Assembly (NCBI RefSeq): GCF_000719705.1
Contig: NZ_JOHO01000052.1
Coordinates: forward strand, 1 to 64,000
Source of the DNA: Streptomyces sp. NRRL S-350
GTDB lineage: Bacteria; Actinomycetota; Actinomycetes; Streptomycetales; Streptomycetaceae
Direction: 5' to 3'
Length of the DNA stretch: 64,000 nucleotides
Shown here piece after piece: positions 25,269 to 33,798 of the stretch. Numbering within the stretch: the stretch's first letter is position 1; each line of letters begins with the position of its first letter. The translations under genes were made by a program, and so were the position numbers. The notes under the pieces are model-generated. The model made no database searches. It was not told where the DNA came from and saw nothing but the letters and a program-made list of their open reading frames with translations.

Positions 25269-25344
25269 TAGAGTCGACGTTAGTTGCAGTAGTGGTTCCC
25301 ATGAACTTTGTGTGCGCCTGCTGATGTATTGCAGGCGCATTTTT
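25269..25344 (+). promoter_or_regulatory. promoter and attenuator-like hairpin in the csp leader
   Basis: TAGAGT at 25269-25274 is a candidate -10. About 40 bases later, TGCGCCTGC (25313-25321) pairs perfectly with GCAGGCGCA (25331-25339), followed by TTTTT. T-run intrinsic terminators are rare in this genome, so this looks deliberate: either a short stable RNA of about 60 nt, or premature termination controlling the csp gene downstream. The AT-rich leader continues to the ribosome site GAAGGAG at about 25423. Confidence 0.6.
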
Positions 25345-25437
25345 GTTTCCCGGCTCTTCCCCGGGTGGGTGCTCATCGCGGCGACTCGGAGTTCGCACTG
25401 TGCGTTCTCCGGACAGCCCCTTGAAGGAGATTTCTTA

Positions 25438-25602
25438 ATGGCTAATGGCACCGTGAAGTGGTTCAACGCGGAAAAGGGCTTCGGCTTCATCGAGCAGGAG
25501 GGTGGCGGCCCCGACGTCTTCGCCCACTACTCGAACATCAACGCCAACGGCTTCCGTGAGCTGCTCGCCCGCCCTTTCGCGGTGAGCGCCGACCGTAGGT
25601 GA
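25438..25602 (+). pseudogene. cold-shock protein gene, truncated
   Basis: The first 43 residues ([20 protein letters not shown], then [20 protein letters not shown] and ELL) are a normal actinobacterial CspA with both RNA-binding motifs RNP1 (KGFGFIEQ) and RNP2 (VFAHYS). From about base 25567 the sequence changes to [11 protein letters not shown] and stops, replacing strands 4 and 5. A normal family member is about 67 residues. The break looks like a deletion or replacement that joins the csp gene to the leader of the helicase gene. A 54-residue product could still be made but probably does not fold. An intact csp of another subgroup lies at 30348. Confidence 0.75.
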
Positions 25603-25733
25603 CGTGCCGCACGGTTTCACCGTCCACGCTCCGACCGTCATATTTCCGGCCCGTTCCCTTGCGGTCTCCCCCGGCGCGCCCCGCGCCACCGGAGCCTTCC
25701 TCGTGACGTGCCGCCCTGAGGAAGGTTTCCCAC

Positions 25734-27323
25734 ATGAACCGCTCCAGTCGCTCCTCGTACCAGAGCGCCGGCTCCCGCTCCGCCGCCGGCTCCCGCGCCG
25801 GTGGCAGTTCCCGGTCGGGTGGCAGCTCCCGCTCCGGGGGCAGCTCCTTCTCCGGCGGCAACTCCTTCTACGGCGACCGGCCTGCCGGAGGGCGGCGCCC
25901 CTCCGGGCGGAGCGGCCGTCAGGGCTCGTCCCCGCAGGGCGAGTTCGCGATGCCGGTGAGCACCACCCCGGCGCTGCCGGCCGTCGAGTCCTTCGACGAG
26001 CTCGACATGCCGAAGGCGCTGCTGGCGGTGCTGGCCCGCCAGGGCGTCACCACGCCGTTCCCCATCCAGGCCGCGACGCTGCCGAACTCGCTGGCCGGCC
26101 GTGACGTCCTCGGACGAGGCCGCACCGGCTCCGGCAAGACCATCGCCTTCGGCCTCGCCGTGCTGGCCCGCACCGCCGGGCACAAGGCCGAGCCGCGCCG
26201 CCCGCTGGCCCTCGTACTGGTCCCGACCCGCGAGCTCGCCCAGCAGGTCACCGACGCCCTCACCCCGTACGCCCACGCGCTGCGCCTGCGGATGGCCACC
26301 GTGGTGGGCGGGGTGTCGATCGGACGCCAGGCCCACGCGCTGAACCGCGGGGCGGAGGTCGTGGTGGCCACCCCCGGCCGGCTCAAGGACCTCATCCAGC
26401 GCGGCGACTGCCAGCTGGACGGCGTCGGCATCACGGTGCTCGACGAGGCCGACCAGATGGCCGACATGGGCTTCCTGCCGCAGGTCACCGAACTCCTGGG
26501 CCAGGTCGCCGAAGGCTGCCAGACGATGCTGTTCTCCGCCACCTTGGACCGCAACGTCGACCGCCTGGTGCGGCGGTTCCTCAACGACCCCGTCACGCAC
26601 TCCGTGGACCCGTCCGCCGGAGCCGTCAGCACCATGGAGCACCACGTGCTCCACGTGCAGAACTTCGACAAGGCCGCCACGATCGCCCACATCGCCTCCC
26701 GCGACGGTGGCGTGATCATGTTCATCGACACCAAGCACGGCGCGGACCGCCTCGTGGAGGACCTGCTCGCCAACGGCGTGAAGGCCGCCGCCCTGCACGG
26801 CGGCAAGTCCCAGCCGCAGCGCACCCGCACCCTGGAGCAGTTCCGCACCGGCCAGGTCACGGCCCTGATCGCGACCAACGTCGCGGCCCGGGGCATCCAC
26901 GTCGACGGGCTCGACCTCGTCGTCAACCTGGACCCGCCGAACGACCACAAGGACTACCTGCACCGCGGCGGGCGCACCGCCCGGGCCGGCGAGTCCGGCA
27001 CCGTCGTCACGCTGGTGCTGCCCAACCAGCGCCGCGAGATGGCCCGCATGATGGCCACGGCCGCCATCACCCCCGTCACCACCCGCGTCAGCGCCGGCGA
27101 CGAGGACCTGGCCCGCATCACCGGCGCCCGCGTGCCCACCGGCATCCCCACCGTGATCGCCGACCCCGTCGTCGAACGGCCGCGCCGCAGCCCCTCCGCG
27201 AACCGCGGCCGCCGCAGCCGGCCCGTCTCCGCCTCCGGTGAGACCCGGAGCGCCTCGAGCCGCGACGGCCAGGGCTTCCCCGGCCGCCGCCGGGCCCCCA
27301 GGCGCGCCTCCGTCGCCGCGTAG
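25734..27323 (+). CDS. DEAD-box ATP-dependent RNA helicase
   Basis: 529 residues. The first 75 are Ser/Gly/Arg-rich with repeated RSGGSS units, likely an RNA-binding tail. Then the full helicase set: Q motif (FPIQAATL), motif I GRTGSGKT (129-136), Ia PTRELAQQV, Ib TPGRL, II DEAD (in VLDEADQMADMGF), III SAT, V VAARGIHV and VI HRGGRTARAG. A basic C-terminal tail ends in RRAPRRASVAA. It unwinds structured RNA using ATP, most likely in cold adaptation or ribosome assembly as in CsdA/RhlE relatives. It follows the csp gene and may share its cold-responsive leader. Confidence 0.95.
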   Translation: MNRSSRSSYQSAGSRSAAGSRAGGSSRSGGSSRSGGSSFSGGNSFYGDRPAGGRRPSGRSGRQGSSPQGEFAMPVSTTPALPAVESFDELDMPKALLAVLARQGVTTPFPIQAATLPNSLAGRDVLGRGRTGSGKTIAFGLAVLARTAGHKAEPRRPLALVLVPTRELAQQVTDALTPYAHALRLRMATVVGGVSIGRQAHALNRGAEVVVATPGRLKDLIQRGDCQLDGVGITVLDEADQMADMGFLPQVTELLGQVAEGCQTMLFSATLDRNVDRLVRRFLNDPVTHSVDPSAGAVSTMEHHVLHVQNFDKAATIAHIASRDGGVIMFIDTKHGADRLVEDLLANGVKAAALHGGKSQPQRTRTLEQFRTGQVTALIATNVAARGIHVDGLDLVVNLDPPNDHKDYLHRGGRTARAGESGTVVTLVLPNQRREMARMMATAAITPVTTRVSAGDEDLARITGARVPTGIPTVIADPVVERPRRSPSANRGRRSRPVSASGETRSASSRDGQGFPGRRRAPRRASVAA

Positions 27324-27436
27324 CGCCCTCCGGCCCGGGGCGGAGGGCCGCCGGGCGGCCGGGTCGACGCCGTCGATCCCGCCGCCCGGGCCCCGCTCCC
27401 CGGGCCGGGCAGGAGCCCGGGCCGGGGGGCGGCCGG

Positions 27437-28528
27437 TTACAGGAGGACCAGCAGCTTGGTGCCCGGCACCAGCTTCCGGTTGACGGACGTCGACTGGACG
27501 AAGACGGTGTACGCCGGGTTGTCGCCCGGCTTCACCGCGACCTCCGACCCCGGCAGGCCGAGGAGCCGGCGGGCCGCCGGGCCCGAGAACACCCGGCCCG
27601 TCATCCGGCCGGTGGCCGGGTCCTTCTCCGCCACGGCCAGCTGCTTGGTGCCCTGGACCTTCTCGCGCTTGGACAGCTCGTAGAAGGCGCAGCCGGTCTT
27701 GTACGGGTGCCCGGCGCGGGTGACGAAGTCGCGGATCGGCGTCTGCTCGTCGACCGGGATGAGGATGTACTTGCCGGTGTCCAGGGCGTCGAGGTTGGCC
27801 TTCACCTCGGCCGTGTTCAGGTCCTGGCCCATGGCGAACAGGTTCCTGGTGCCGCGCACGCCCTGCTCGCGGCCGCGCAGGAAGCTGGTGGCAGCCGCCT
27901 TGACGGTGCCGATGGCCTCCTCGACGCCCTTGCTGGAGTCCGCGTCCCAGATCGCGATGTTGCCCGCCGGGAAGCCGTACTCCTGAGCGGTGCGCTTGGC
28001 CAGGGAGTTCGGGACCAGGATCGCCGACGTCCAGTGGGCGGGGAGGTCGTCCATGGCGGTCTGGATGCGGTCCATCCAGGTGCGCAGGACGGCGCTGCCC
28101 CGGTCGGTGTTCATGCGGGTGTGCATCTGGCCGGTCTCGGAGTAGCCGGAGGCGTTCTCCTCGCCGTCGGTGACGACGACCTGCAGGAAGGAGTGCTCCC
28201 CGTACCCTTCCCAGATGTTCTTCAGGTCGTCGACGGACTTCACGGCGGCCTCGATCAGCGCCGTCGCGCCGTTGTCGACCTTGTAGAGGCCGCGCAGGGA
28301 CGGCAGGTGCTTGACGTCCATGTCCCAGACGAGGTTCTGCACCTCGTGGTCGAAGGCGTAGAGGCTGATGCGGGTCTCGTGGCCGAGCCGGTCGGACTCC
28401 TCCTGCAGGCCCTTCACGAACTCGTCCACCACCCGGACGAGCTGTGCCTCGTGCTGGCGCATCGAGCCGGACTTGTCGACCACGAGCGAGACGTGGTTGA
28501 CCTTGTGCTTGATCCTGGCCACAGACAT
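27437..28528 (-). CDS. VWA-domain protein
   Basis: 363 residues from ATG at 28528, GAAGAGGG upstream. Residues 10-200 form a von Willebrand A domain with an intact MIDAS: DKSGSM (DxSxS), the threonine in NGATAL and aspartate in VVTDGEEN. The C-terminal 150 residues (RAGHPYKTGCAFYELSKREK, GRVFSGPAARRLL, LVPGTKLLVLL) are a separate domain I do not recognise. Cytosolic by prediction. VWA proteins mediate metal-dependent protein contacts; related ones occur in actinomycetes and phages. It lacks the TROVE/HEAT ring of Ro60. Confidence 0.85.
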   Translation of the reverse strand: MSVARIKHKVNHVSLVVDKSGSMRQHEAQLVRVVDEFVKGLQEESDRLGHETRISLYAFDHEVQNLVWDMDVKHLPSLRGLYKVDNGATALIEAAVKSVDDLKNIWEGYGEHSFLQVVVTDGEENASGYSETGQMHTRMNTDRGSAVLRTWMDRIQTAMDDLPAHWTSAILVPNSLAKRTAQEYGFPAGNIAIWDADSSKGVEEAIGTVKAAATSFLRGREQGVRGTRNLFAMGQDLNTAEVKANLDALDTGKYILIPVDEQTPIRDFVTRAGHPYKTGCAFYELSKREKVQGTKQLAVAEKDPATGRMTGRVFSGPAARRLLGLPGSEVAVKPGDNPAYTVFVQSTSVNRKLVPGTKLLVLL

Positions 28529-28854
28529 GCTTCCGCCCTCTTCCGACGCTCCTGCGGCGCCTTCCGGCGCCCCCTCCGACGTTGTTTCCACACTAGGAGG
28601 GGGCTCTGACACCCCGTGGCGTGGCGACGACCGCGCGCGGGCGGGCGGGACGGCGACCTGCCCAGGCCTCCTCGCGCAGGAGTTCGGGATTCGCGGTTTC
28701 GTGGCCTCGCGGCTTCCGCGGGTGGGGCCCTGCGGCGGCGGGGCGCGCGGCGGGAGCGGGGCGGCTCGCGAATGCGCGGGTCGTGCACCGGGCCTTGCCG
28801 ACGGATTTGGGGGAATGCCCGCGCGGTGGCGTCCATTGGGTCGATCATGTTCGG

Positions 28855-29286
28855 GTGCCGATCACCCCGAATCCGTCCCCGCCCGCCGGCCCCTCGTCCT
28901 GGGACGAACGGCTGGAAACCCGAATCGGGGTGTGCGCGGCCCAGTTGACCTGGTGGGGCCACGACTTCACCGACGGGGCCTGGCCCGACACCGAGGACCT
29001 GGCCGTCCTGCTCGCCCGCACCGTGCGCGAGGCCGCCGAGATCCCGTCGATGCGCTCCGCCCACCACGCGCTGACCACCGCCCTCGGCTCGGTGCACGCC
29101 GCCGAACGGTGGATGCGCCCGTACTGCGCCGCCTCCCCCGCGATGGCCTGCCGGCACCTGCACCAGGCCACCGAACACCTGGAGGCCGCCCGCCGGCACC
29201 TCGCCGACGCCGCACCGTCCGGCCGCCCCTCCCTCCCCCCGCAGCGCGGGGGCGGGCCGGGCACCGGAGGCCCGGCAGGGGCGTAG
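28855..29286 (+). CDS. helical conserved hypothetical protein
   Basis: 143 residues from GTG at 28855 (VPITPNPSPP). After a Pro-rich start, the protein is all-helical with a Trp/His-rich first helix (ICAAQLTWWGHDFTDGAW is approximate context: VCAAQLTWWGHDF) and heptad-like helices (EDLAVLLARTVREAAEI, ALTTALGSVHAAERWM, RHLHQATEHLEAARRHLADA). The tail is Gly/Pro-rich. It resembles the helical-bundle hypothetical proteins frequent in Streptomyces; function unknown. The 326 bases upstream hold no other gene. Confidence 0.6.
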   Translation: MPITPNPSPPAGPSSWDERLETRIGVCAAQLTWWGHDFTDGAWPDTEDLAVLLARTVREAAEIPSMRSAHHALTTALGSVHAAERWMRPYCAASPAMACRHLHQATEHLEAARRHLADAAPSGRPSLPPQRGGGPGTGGPAGA

Positions 29287-29314
29287 CGCGCGGGACGGCG
29301 GCGGTGCGTCGCCC

Positions 29315-29355
29315 CGGTGCGGTGGCCGCGGTGCGGTGGCCCCGGTGCGGTGGCC
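29315..29355. repeat. three tandem copies of a 14-bp unit
   Basis: CGGTGCGGTGGCC begins at 29315, 29329 and 29343, a perfect 14-bp periodicity, in the 347-base gene-free stretch 29287-29633. The same stretch holds TAGGGT (about 29553), a candidate -10 for the gene at 29634. Confidence 0.7.
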
Positions 29356-29633
29356 GCGTCGAGGTGTCTGCGGCCCGGCGCCGGCCTGTCGGCCCGTCAA
29401 CGTCCCTACTGGTCGGGCCGGTTGTTCGGAAGGTGGCCGGTCGGCGTCCGCGGGGTCGGTGCCGGGGTCGTCCTCACCGACGGTCGACGGATCGTTTTCG
29501 GTCAGGTGCGTCGATCCGCCGATCCGGACCTATCAGGAACTGATCACCACCGCTAGGGTGCGGCGCGTCCCCGTTGTTACGCCCTCCCGCGCCGTTCCCG
29601 GCGAGGGAGACGACCGATCGGAACGGTGTCGCC

Positions 29634-30074
29634 GTGACCAGGATCCTCCGCCAGTTGACGACCCGTCTGGGAAGGGCGGCCGCGACGGTCGCCGTGCTCG
29701 CGGCCGCCCTCACCGGCACGGCGGCCGGCACGGCCTCCGCGGCCGGCGGCTGGAGCTGCTCCGGGGCGCCCGTCCCGGCCGGCTACGTCATCACGATGTA
29801 CAACCCGGGCGGCTGCAGCAACCACGGCTCGTGGTACCAGCAGCCCGCGCAGGACCGCCTGTGGACCTGCTCCGGTTCGCCGATCGTCTCCGGCTACGTG
29901 CTGACCGGCTACAACCCCCAGGGCTGCAACGGCGTCGGCGCCTGGTTCCACCAGCTGGTCCGCAACGGCATCTGGACCTGCCCGTACTCGCCGATCCCGG
30001 CCGGCTACCGCAGCACCACCTACGACGCGCGCGGCTGCAACGGCCTCGGCGCCTGGCTCACCGTCAAGGCCTGA
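29634..30074 (+). CDS. secreted protein with three Cys-containing repeats
   Basis: 146 residues from GTG at 29634. The signal peptide ends near TASAAG. The mature protein is three tandem repeats of about 36 residues of consensus W-x-C-S-G-x-P-x-x-x-G-Y-V-x-T-x-Y-N-P-x-G-C-N-x-x-G-x-W: WSCSGAPVPAGYVITMYNPG, WTCSGSPIVSGYVLTGYNPQ, WTCPYSPIPAGYRSTTYDAR. Each has two cysteines, consistent with one disulfide per repeat. The third is the most divergent. The repeat looks like a small carbohydrate- or peptide-binding module secreted into the medium. I do not know a named family. Confidence 0.85.
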   Translation: MTRILRQLTTRLGRAAATVAVLAAALTGTAAGTASAAGGWSCSGAPVPAGYVITMYNPGGCSNHGSWYQQPAQDRLWTCSGSPIVSGYVLTGYNPQGCNGVGAWFHQLVRNGIWTCPYSPIPAGYRSTTYDARGCNGLGAWLTVKA

Positions 30075-30347
30075 GCGCCGGGCCGGGCGGCCGGCCCCGG
30101 GGGCCCCTGGCGGGGCTCGCAGCGGGGTCCGGCGGGAGCGGCGGGCGGCGGCGCGCGGAGTCCGGGGGGAAAACCCGCGCGCCGCCCGCCCGCGAACCGC
30201 GTGTACCCCCGTTCCCGAAACGCATGCACCGGGCCGGGGAGCGCAGCGGCGCCGGGCTCGCGGGACGCGGGTGACCTTTGGCGTTCATTGCCTCACGCAA
30301 CGTGAAATGATCACGGTCGGCAACGCGTCACATCATCAAGGGGAGAC

Positions 30348-30560
30348 ATGGCAGAGCGTCAGAACGGCGTGGTCAAGTGGTTCAACGACGAGAAGGGGTA
30401 CGGGTTCATCACCCCGGAGTCCGGCCCCGACCTGTTCGTCCACTTCCGTGCGATCGAGGGCCCCGGCTTCAAGTCCCTGGTGGAAGGGCAGAAGGTCACC
30501 TTCGAGGCCGTCCAGGGCCAGAAGGGCATGCAGGCCGACAAGGTACAGGTCACGGAGTAG
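30348..30560 (+). CDS. cold-shock domain protein, intact
   Basis: 70 residues from ATG at 30348 with AAGGGGA ahead. Complete five-strand cold-shock domain: [20 protein letters not shown] with RNP1 (KGYGFI), RNP2 in LFVHFRAI, then [20 protein letters not shown] and a final strand. It binds single-stranded RNA/DNA and acts as an RNA chaperone. It belongs to a different Csp subgroup from the truncated gene at 25438 (HFRAIEG in place of HYSNINA). A 5' leader of unknown length precedes it; 30075-30347 has no other gene. Confidence 0.93.
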   Translation: MAERQNGVVKWFNDEKGYGFITPESGPDLFVHFRAIEGPGFKSLVEGQKVTFEAVQGQKGMQADKVQVTE

Positions 30561-30967
30561 GCCCCCGCCCCCGGACGCGCCGGAAGCACCGACAGGCTCC
30601 CGGCGCGTCCGCACGTCCGGGGCGGGCGGTCCGGCCGTGGGCGGGCGGTCCGGCCGTGGCAGGTGGTCCGGGCGGGGCGGCGGCGGGGTCTCCGGACAGC
30701 CGAGCGGCACCGCCCGTGCGGGTCCGGGCCCGCGGCGGCCTCGGCACTCGGAAGGACCCCCGTGCGTCTGCTCCGCCCGACTGATCCGGGAAGATTCGCA
30801 CCCGATCCACATTCCCGCAGGTCGGCGCGGTGTGTCTGACGGAAGGTGAGGTCCGGTCGGGCGGTGGCAGCGCTTGCGAGGGCTCACGGCGCATGGCTGT
30901 CTGAAGTCGTGGCGAGGCCGACCGGCACCGCCGCTTCACCCCCCTGACCTCCGTGGAGGATCTTCCC

Positions 30968-31237
30968 ATGCGTGCTTTCAAGCGTGTTCTGGCCGTCAGC
31001 GCTCTCACCGCCCCCCTCGTGATCGGCTGTGCCGGTCTGGCCTCCGCCCAGGAAGGCCTGAGCGCTGACTTCGGCAAGGGCGCGTTCATCGCCAACCAGC
31101 ACGGCGCCGGTGTCGCGGCCGTCGAATCCGCCGTCTCCCCCGACGGGATCTCGCACGCCGACTTCTTCATCTGGGCCGACGACAACGGCGTCTCCGGCTC
31201 GTTCACGGGCTCGGGTGCCAGCTGGAGCAACGGCTGA
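30968..31237 (+). CDS. small secreted protein
   Basis: 89 residues from ATG at 30968, preceded by GGAGGA. The signal peptide MRAFKRVLAVSALTAPLVIG ends near LASAQ. The mature 60 residues are acidic and Gly/Ser/Ala-rich (SADFGKGAFIANQHGAG, then ISHADFFIWADDNG). No cysteines in the mature part. Function unknown. It ends with a strong hairpin terminator. The 407 bases before it (30561-30967) hold no gene I can support. Confidence 0.8.
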   Translation: MRAFKRVLAVSALTAPLVIGCAGLASAQEGLSADFGKGAFIANQHGAGVAAVESAVSPDGISHADFFIWADDNGVSGSFTGSGASWSNG

Positions 31238-31290
31238 CGAAGTCCCGGCCCGCGGGGAGCGTGACACCGTCACGCCCTGCCGGGCCGGGA

Positions 31291-31331
31291 CCGGGCGGGC
31301 GCTCCGATGCAAAGTCGGAGCGCCCGCCCGG
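31291..31331 (+). terminator. strong hairpin terminator
   Basis: 17-bp perfect stem (31291-31307 with 31315-31331), 7-nt loop TGCAAAG, after the small secreted protein gene. Confidence 0.85.
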
Positions 31332-31409
31332 CGTTTGGAAGAGGATGTTGGTCACGCGACGTGCCCGGGTGGGGCACGTCGCTCAGCCGTGACGACCCCA
31401 GGGGTGACC

Positions 31410-31862
31410 ATGACCAGCAACGAGAGCAGCAAGCACGCCGGTTTCTCGGCCGAGGAACGGGCCGCGATGAAGGAGCACGCGCAGGAGCTGAAGAAGGCCG
31501 CGCGCAAGACCTCGCAGGCCGAGAAGGAGGCCGAGGCGAGACAGGACGTGCTCGCGAAGATCGCCGAGATGCGGGACAGCGACCGCGTCATGGCCGAACG
31601 CGTGCACGCCGTCGTCACCGCCGCCGCTCCGGCCCTCGCCCCCAAGCTCTAGTACGGGATGCCCGCGTACGCGCTGGACGGCAAGGTCGTCTGTTTCTTC
31701 CAGAGCGCCGAGAAGTTCAAGTCCCGCTACGCCATGCTCGGCTTCAGCGACCAGGCCCGGCTGGACGACGGCTCGATGTGGCCGACCTACTTCGCCCTGA
31801 CCGAGGTCTCCGCGCAGGTCGAGGAGCGCATCGCGGACCTGGTGGCGCGCGCCGTGGCCTGA
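31410..31862 (+). pseudogene. DUF1801 (YdhG-like) gene with in-frame amber codon
   Basis: The reading frame from ATG at 31410 runs through AEERAAMKEHAQELKKAARK and AERVHAVVTAAAPALAPKL to TAG at 31650-31652, then continues in the same frame with [20 protein letters not shown] to the stop at 31862. In intact DUF1801 proteins the junction reads PKLWYGMPAYA, so the TAG replaces the Trp codon TGG by a single base. The whole would be about 150 residues. The 3' part could also start at ATG 31668 or an upstream codon, but has no good ribosome site. DUF1801 proteins are small cytosolic stress-type proteins of uncertain function. Confidence 0.85.
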
Positions 31863-32068
31863 CGGCGTCGGCGCCCCGCGGGCGGGCGCGGCGGCGGCCC
31901 TCCGAGGCGCGGTGGCCGGCTTCGGGTTACGGTCGGAAGGCCGACCGAGCCCTTGGGGGCCGCGTTCCGGTGCCCGGCCCCGCCCGCCCGCCGTCCGTTG
32001 CGGTGACGGGCGGGCGGGGCACCCGCTCGGCCTCCAGGCGCTGAAGCCACCGACGAGGGGAACAGGCC

Positions 32069-32299
32069 ATGCCCACGCCCGACGACGAGACGCAGCCGGA
32101 CGAACGCACCCGGGAGCGGTCCGCCGAGGAACGTTCGATCACGGCTCCCACCCCGGCCGACGTCCGGGCCAAGGCCGAGGCCAGGGCCAGGGCGACGGCG
32201 GGGCCGAAGGGCCGGGCCAAGGCCGGGCCCGGGGGCGGGACCGGGGCGGACGACGAGGAGGAGCCGGAGCCGCCGGCGGCGGACGCCGTGGCACCGTAG
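32069..32299 (+). CDS. small charged, low-complexity protein
   Basis: 76 residues from ATG at 32069, with GAGGGGA upstream. Composition is Asp/Glu/Arg/Pro/Ala-rich (DDETQPDERTRERSAEERSI, ADVRAKAEARARATAG, DDEEEPEPPAAD) and the protein should be intrinsically disordered. It could be a real small gene or a fortuitous frame; the good ribosome site and the isolated position between terminator-like DNA and the phosphatase gene favour a gene. Confidence 0.45.
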   Translation: MPTPDDETQPDERTRERSAEERSITAPTPADVRAKAEARARATAGPKGRAKAGPGGGTGADDEEEPEPPAADAVAP

Positions 32300-32378
32300 G
32301 AAGCCCCGCACCGACCCCGCCTCCCCCGACCCGCCCCGCACCCCCGCGCTCGGCGGCACCGCTGGGGCCGTCTCCGAC

Positions 32379-33674
32379 TCACGGCCCACGCCGGTGCGGG
32401 TGCCACTCCGCCAGCAGGATCGTGGCGTCGTCGCGCAGCTGGTGGTCCTGGTGCGTGACCAGGGCGTGGATCAGGTGCCGCAGGGCCTCGGGGGCGGGCT
32501 CCCCGCCGGCCATGTGCTGGACGAGGGTGTCGGTCAGGCGGCGCTCGCCGAAGAGTTCACCGGAGGTCGAACGGGCCTCGGTGACCCCGTCCGTGTAGAC
32601 CAGCACCCGGTCGCCGGGCTGCAGTCTGGCGTGGTGGACGGGTTGCGGCCCGTGCTCGTGGAAGCCGAGCCCGAGCGGGAGTTCGGCGCGTCGGCGCAGG
32701 GCGTCCGGGACGACCCGGCGGTCCCGGATGAGCAGCGGCGGCGGGTGGCCGCAGTTGACCCAGGACAGTTCGCCGGTGGCCGTGTCGAGGTCGGCGACCA
32801 CCGCGGTCATCAGCCGGTCCGGGATCCACCGGGCCAGCGCGCGGTCGATGGTCCGGGTGATGTCGGCCAGGCCGCCGCCGGCCCGCCGGGTGGAGCGGCA
32901 GGCGGCCAGGGCGACCGAGCTGGCGCCGCCGGAGGCGAGGTCGTGGCCCATCGCGTCGAACACGGACACGTGCAGGCGCCCGCCCGCCATCGCGTGGTCG
33001 AAGGCGTCCCCGCCCACGTCGTAGGCCGGTTCCAGGACCGCGCTGGAGGTGACCTCGCGGGTGCCGATGGTGCGCGGCGGCAGGAAGGCCCACAGCAGTT
33101 CGGCCTGCAGGCTCATCGGCTCCCTGCGTCCGGCTTCGACGATGACGTCGCTGTACGCGCTCTTGGAGACCACCAGCAGGGCGACCAGGGGCGCCAGCGC
33201 CTCGAAGCTCTCGACGGTGCGGCCGTCCCGCGCGCCGCCTTCGATCCTCAGGGCGCCGATCCGCTCGACCCCGTCGACCAGCGGGAACCAGCCGACCGCG
33301 GGCGATCCGGAGGAGAGCTGGGTCTGCTGCAGCCGGTAGGCGCGGCCACCGAGTGTCCCCTCGATGTCCACCTGGCGGCCGGGGGCGCGGCCCGCGCCAT
33401 CGTCCCGGCCCCCCGCCCCGGCCCCGCCCCCGCTCGCGGCCCCGTTCCCGGCCACGGCCTCGGTCTCGGCGCCGGCCTCGGCGCCGACCTCGGAGCCGGG
33501 CAGCGGGACGAGGTGGCGCTGCTGGACATCGGCCAGGAAGACCCGCGCGCCGTCGGCGCCCAGCCCTCGGGCCGCCTCCCGCACCAGGCCGGGCAGCTGC
33601 GCCGGCCCACTCGCCCGGGAGCAGGCCAGCAGCCGGGCCAGCACGCCGCCCAGCACCGCGTCGTCGCAGCTCAC
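32379..33674 (-). CDS. GAF-like/PP2C (SpoIIE-type) serine phosphatase
   Basis: 431 residues from GTG at 33674, chosen because GGGAGG stands upstream; an ATG at 33728 lacks a site. The N-terminal half is GAF-like (LADVQQRHLVPL, GWFPLVDGVERIGALRIEGG) with a Gly/Ala-rich insertion. The linker helix LLWAFLPPRTIGTREV precedes the PP2C domain: DVGGDAFDH, FDAMGHDLASG, LVYTDGVTEAR and RDDATILL supply the metal-binding aspartates. Such proteins dephosphorylate anti-sigma-factor antagonists in partner-switching pathways. A close paralogue lies at 62496-63719. No anti-sigma genes are adjacent. Confidence 0.92.
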   Translation of the reverse strand: MSCDDAVLGGVLARLLACSRASGPAQLPGLVREAARGLGADGARVFLADVQQRHLVPLPGSEVGAEAGAETEAVAGNGAASGGGAGAGGRDDGAGRAPGRQVDIEGTLGGRAYRLQQTQLSSGSPAVGWFPLVDGVERIGALRIEGGARDGRTVESFEALAPLVALLVVSKSAYSDVIVEAGRREPMSLQAELLWAFLPPRTIGTREVTSSAVLEPAYDVGGDAFDHAMAGGRLHVSVFDAMGHDLASGGASSVALAACRSTRRAGGGLADITRTIDRALARWIPDRLMTAVVADLDTATGELSWVNCGHPPPLLIRDRRVVPDALRRRAELPLGLGFHEHGPQPVHHARLQPGDRVLVYTDGVTEARSTSGELFGERRLTDTLVQHMAGGEPAPEALRHLIHALVTHQDHQLRDDATILLAEWHPHRRGP

Positions 33675-33798
33675 CGTCTCGTACCTCCCGTCGGATCGGC
33701 GCCTACCCAGTGACGGCCGATGCTGCACGCCCCGGCCGAAGGGGCCGGGGCGTTACGAGAGGGCCGGGGCGTTGCGGCCGGGCCGGGCGTTCGTGGTG

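Noticed and set aside
27437..28528. VWA protein as a possible Ro60 partner of the Y RNA-like modules
   Set aside because: Ro60 needs a HEAT-repeat TROVE ring before its VWA domain. This protein begins with the VWA domain and has an unrelated C-terminal domain, and lies 17 kb away.
30561..30967. Gene or RNA in the gap after the intact csp
   Set aside because: Only GC-rich direct repeats such as GGGCGGTCCGGCCGTGG (twice near 30620-30660); no coding signal or stable RNA pattern.
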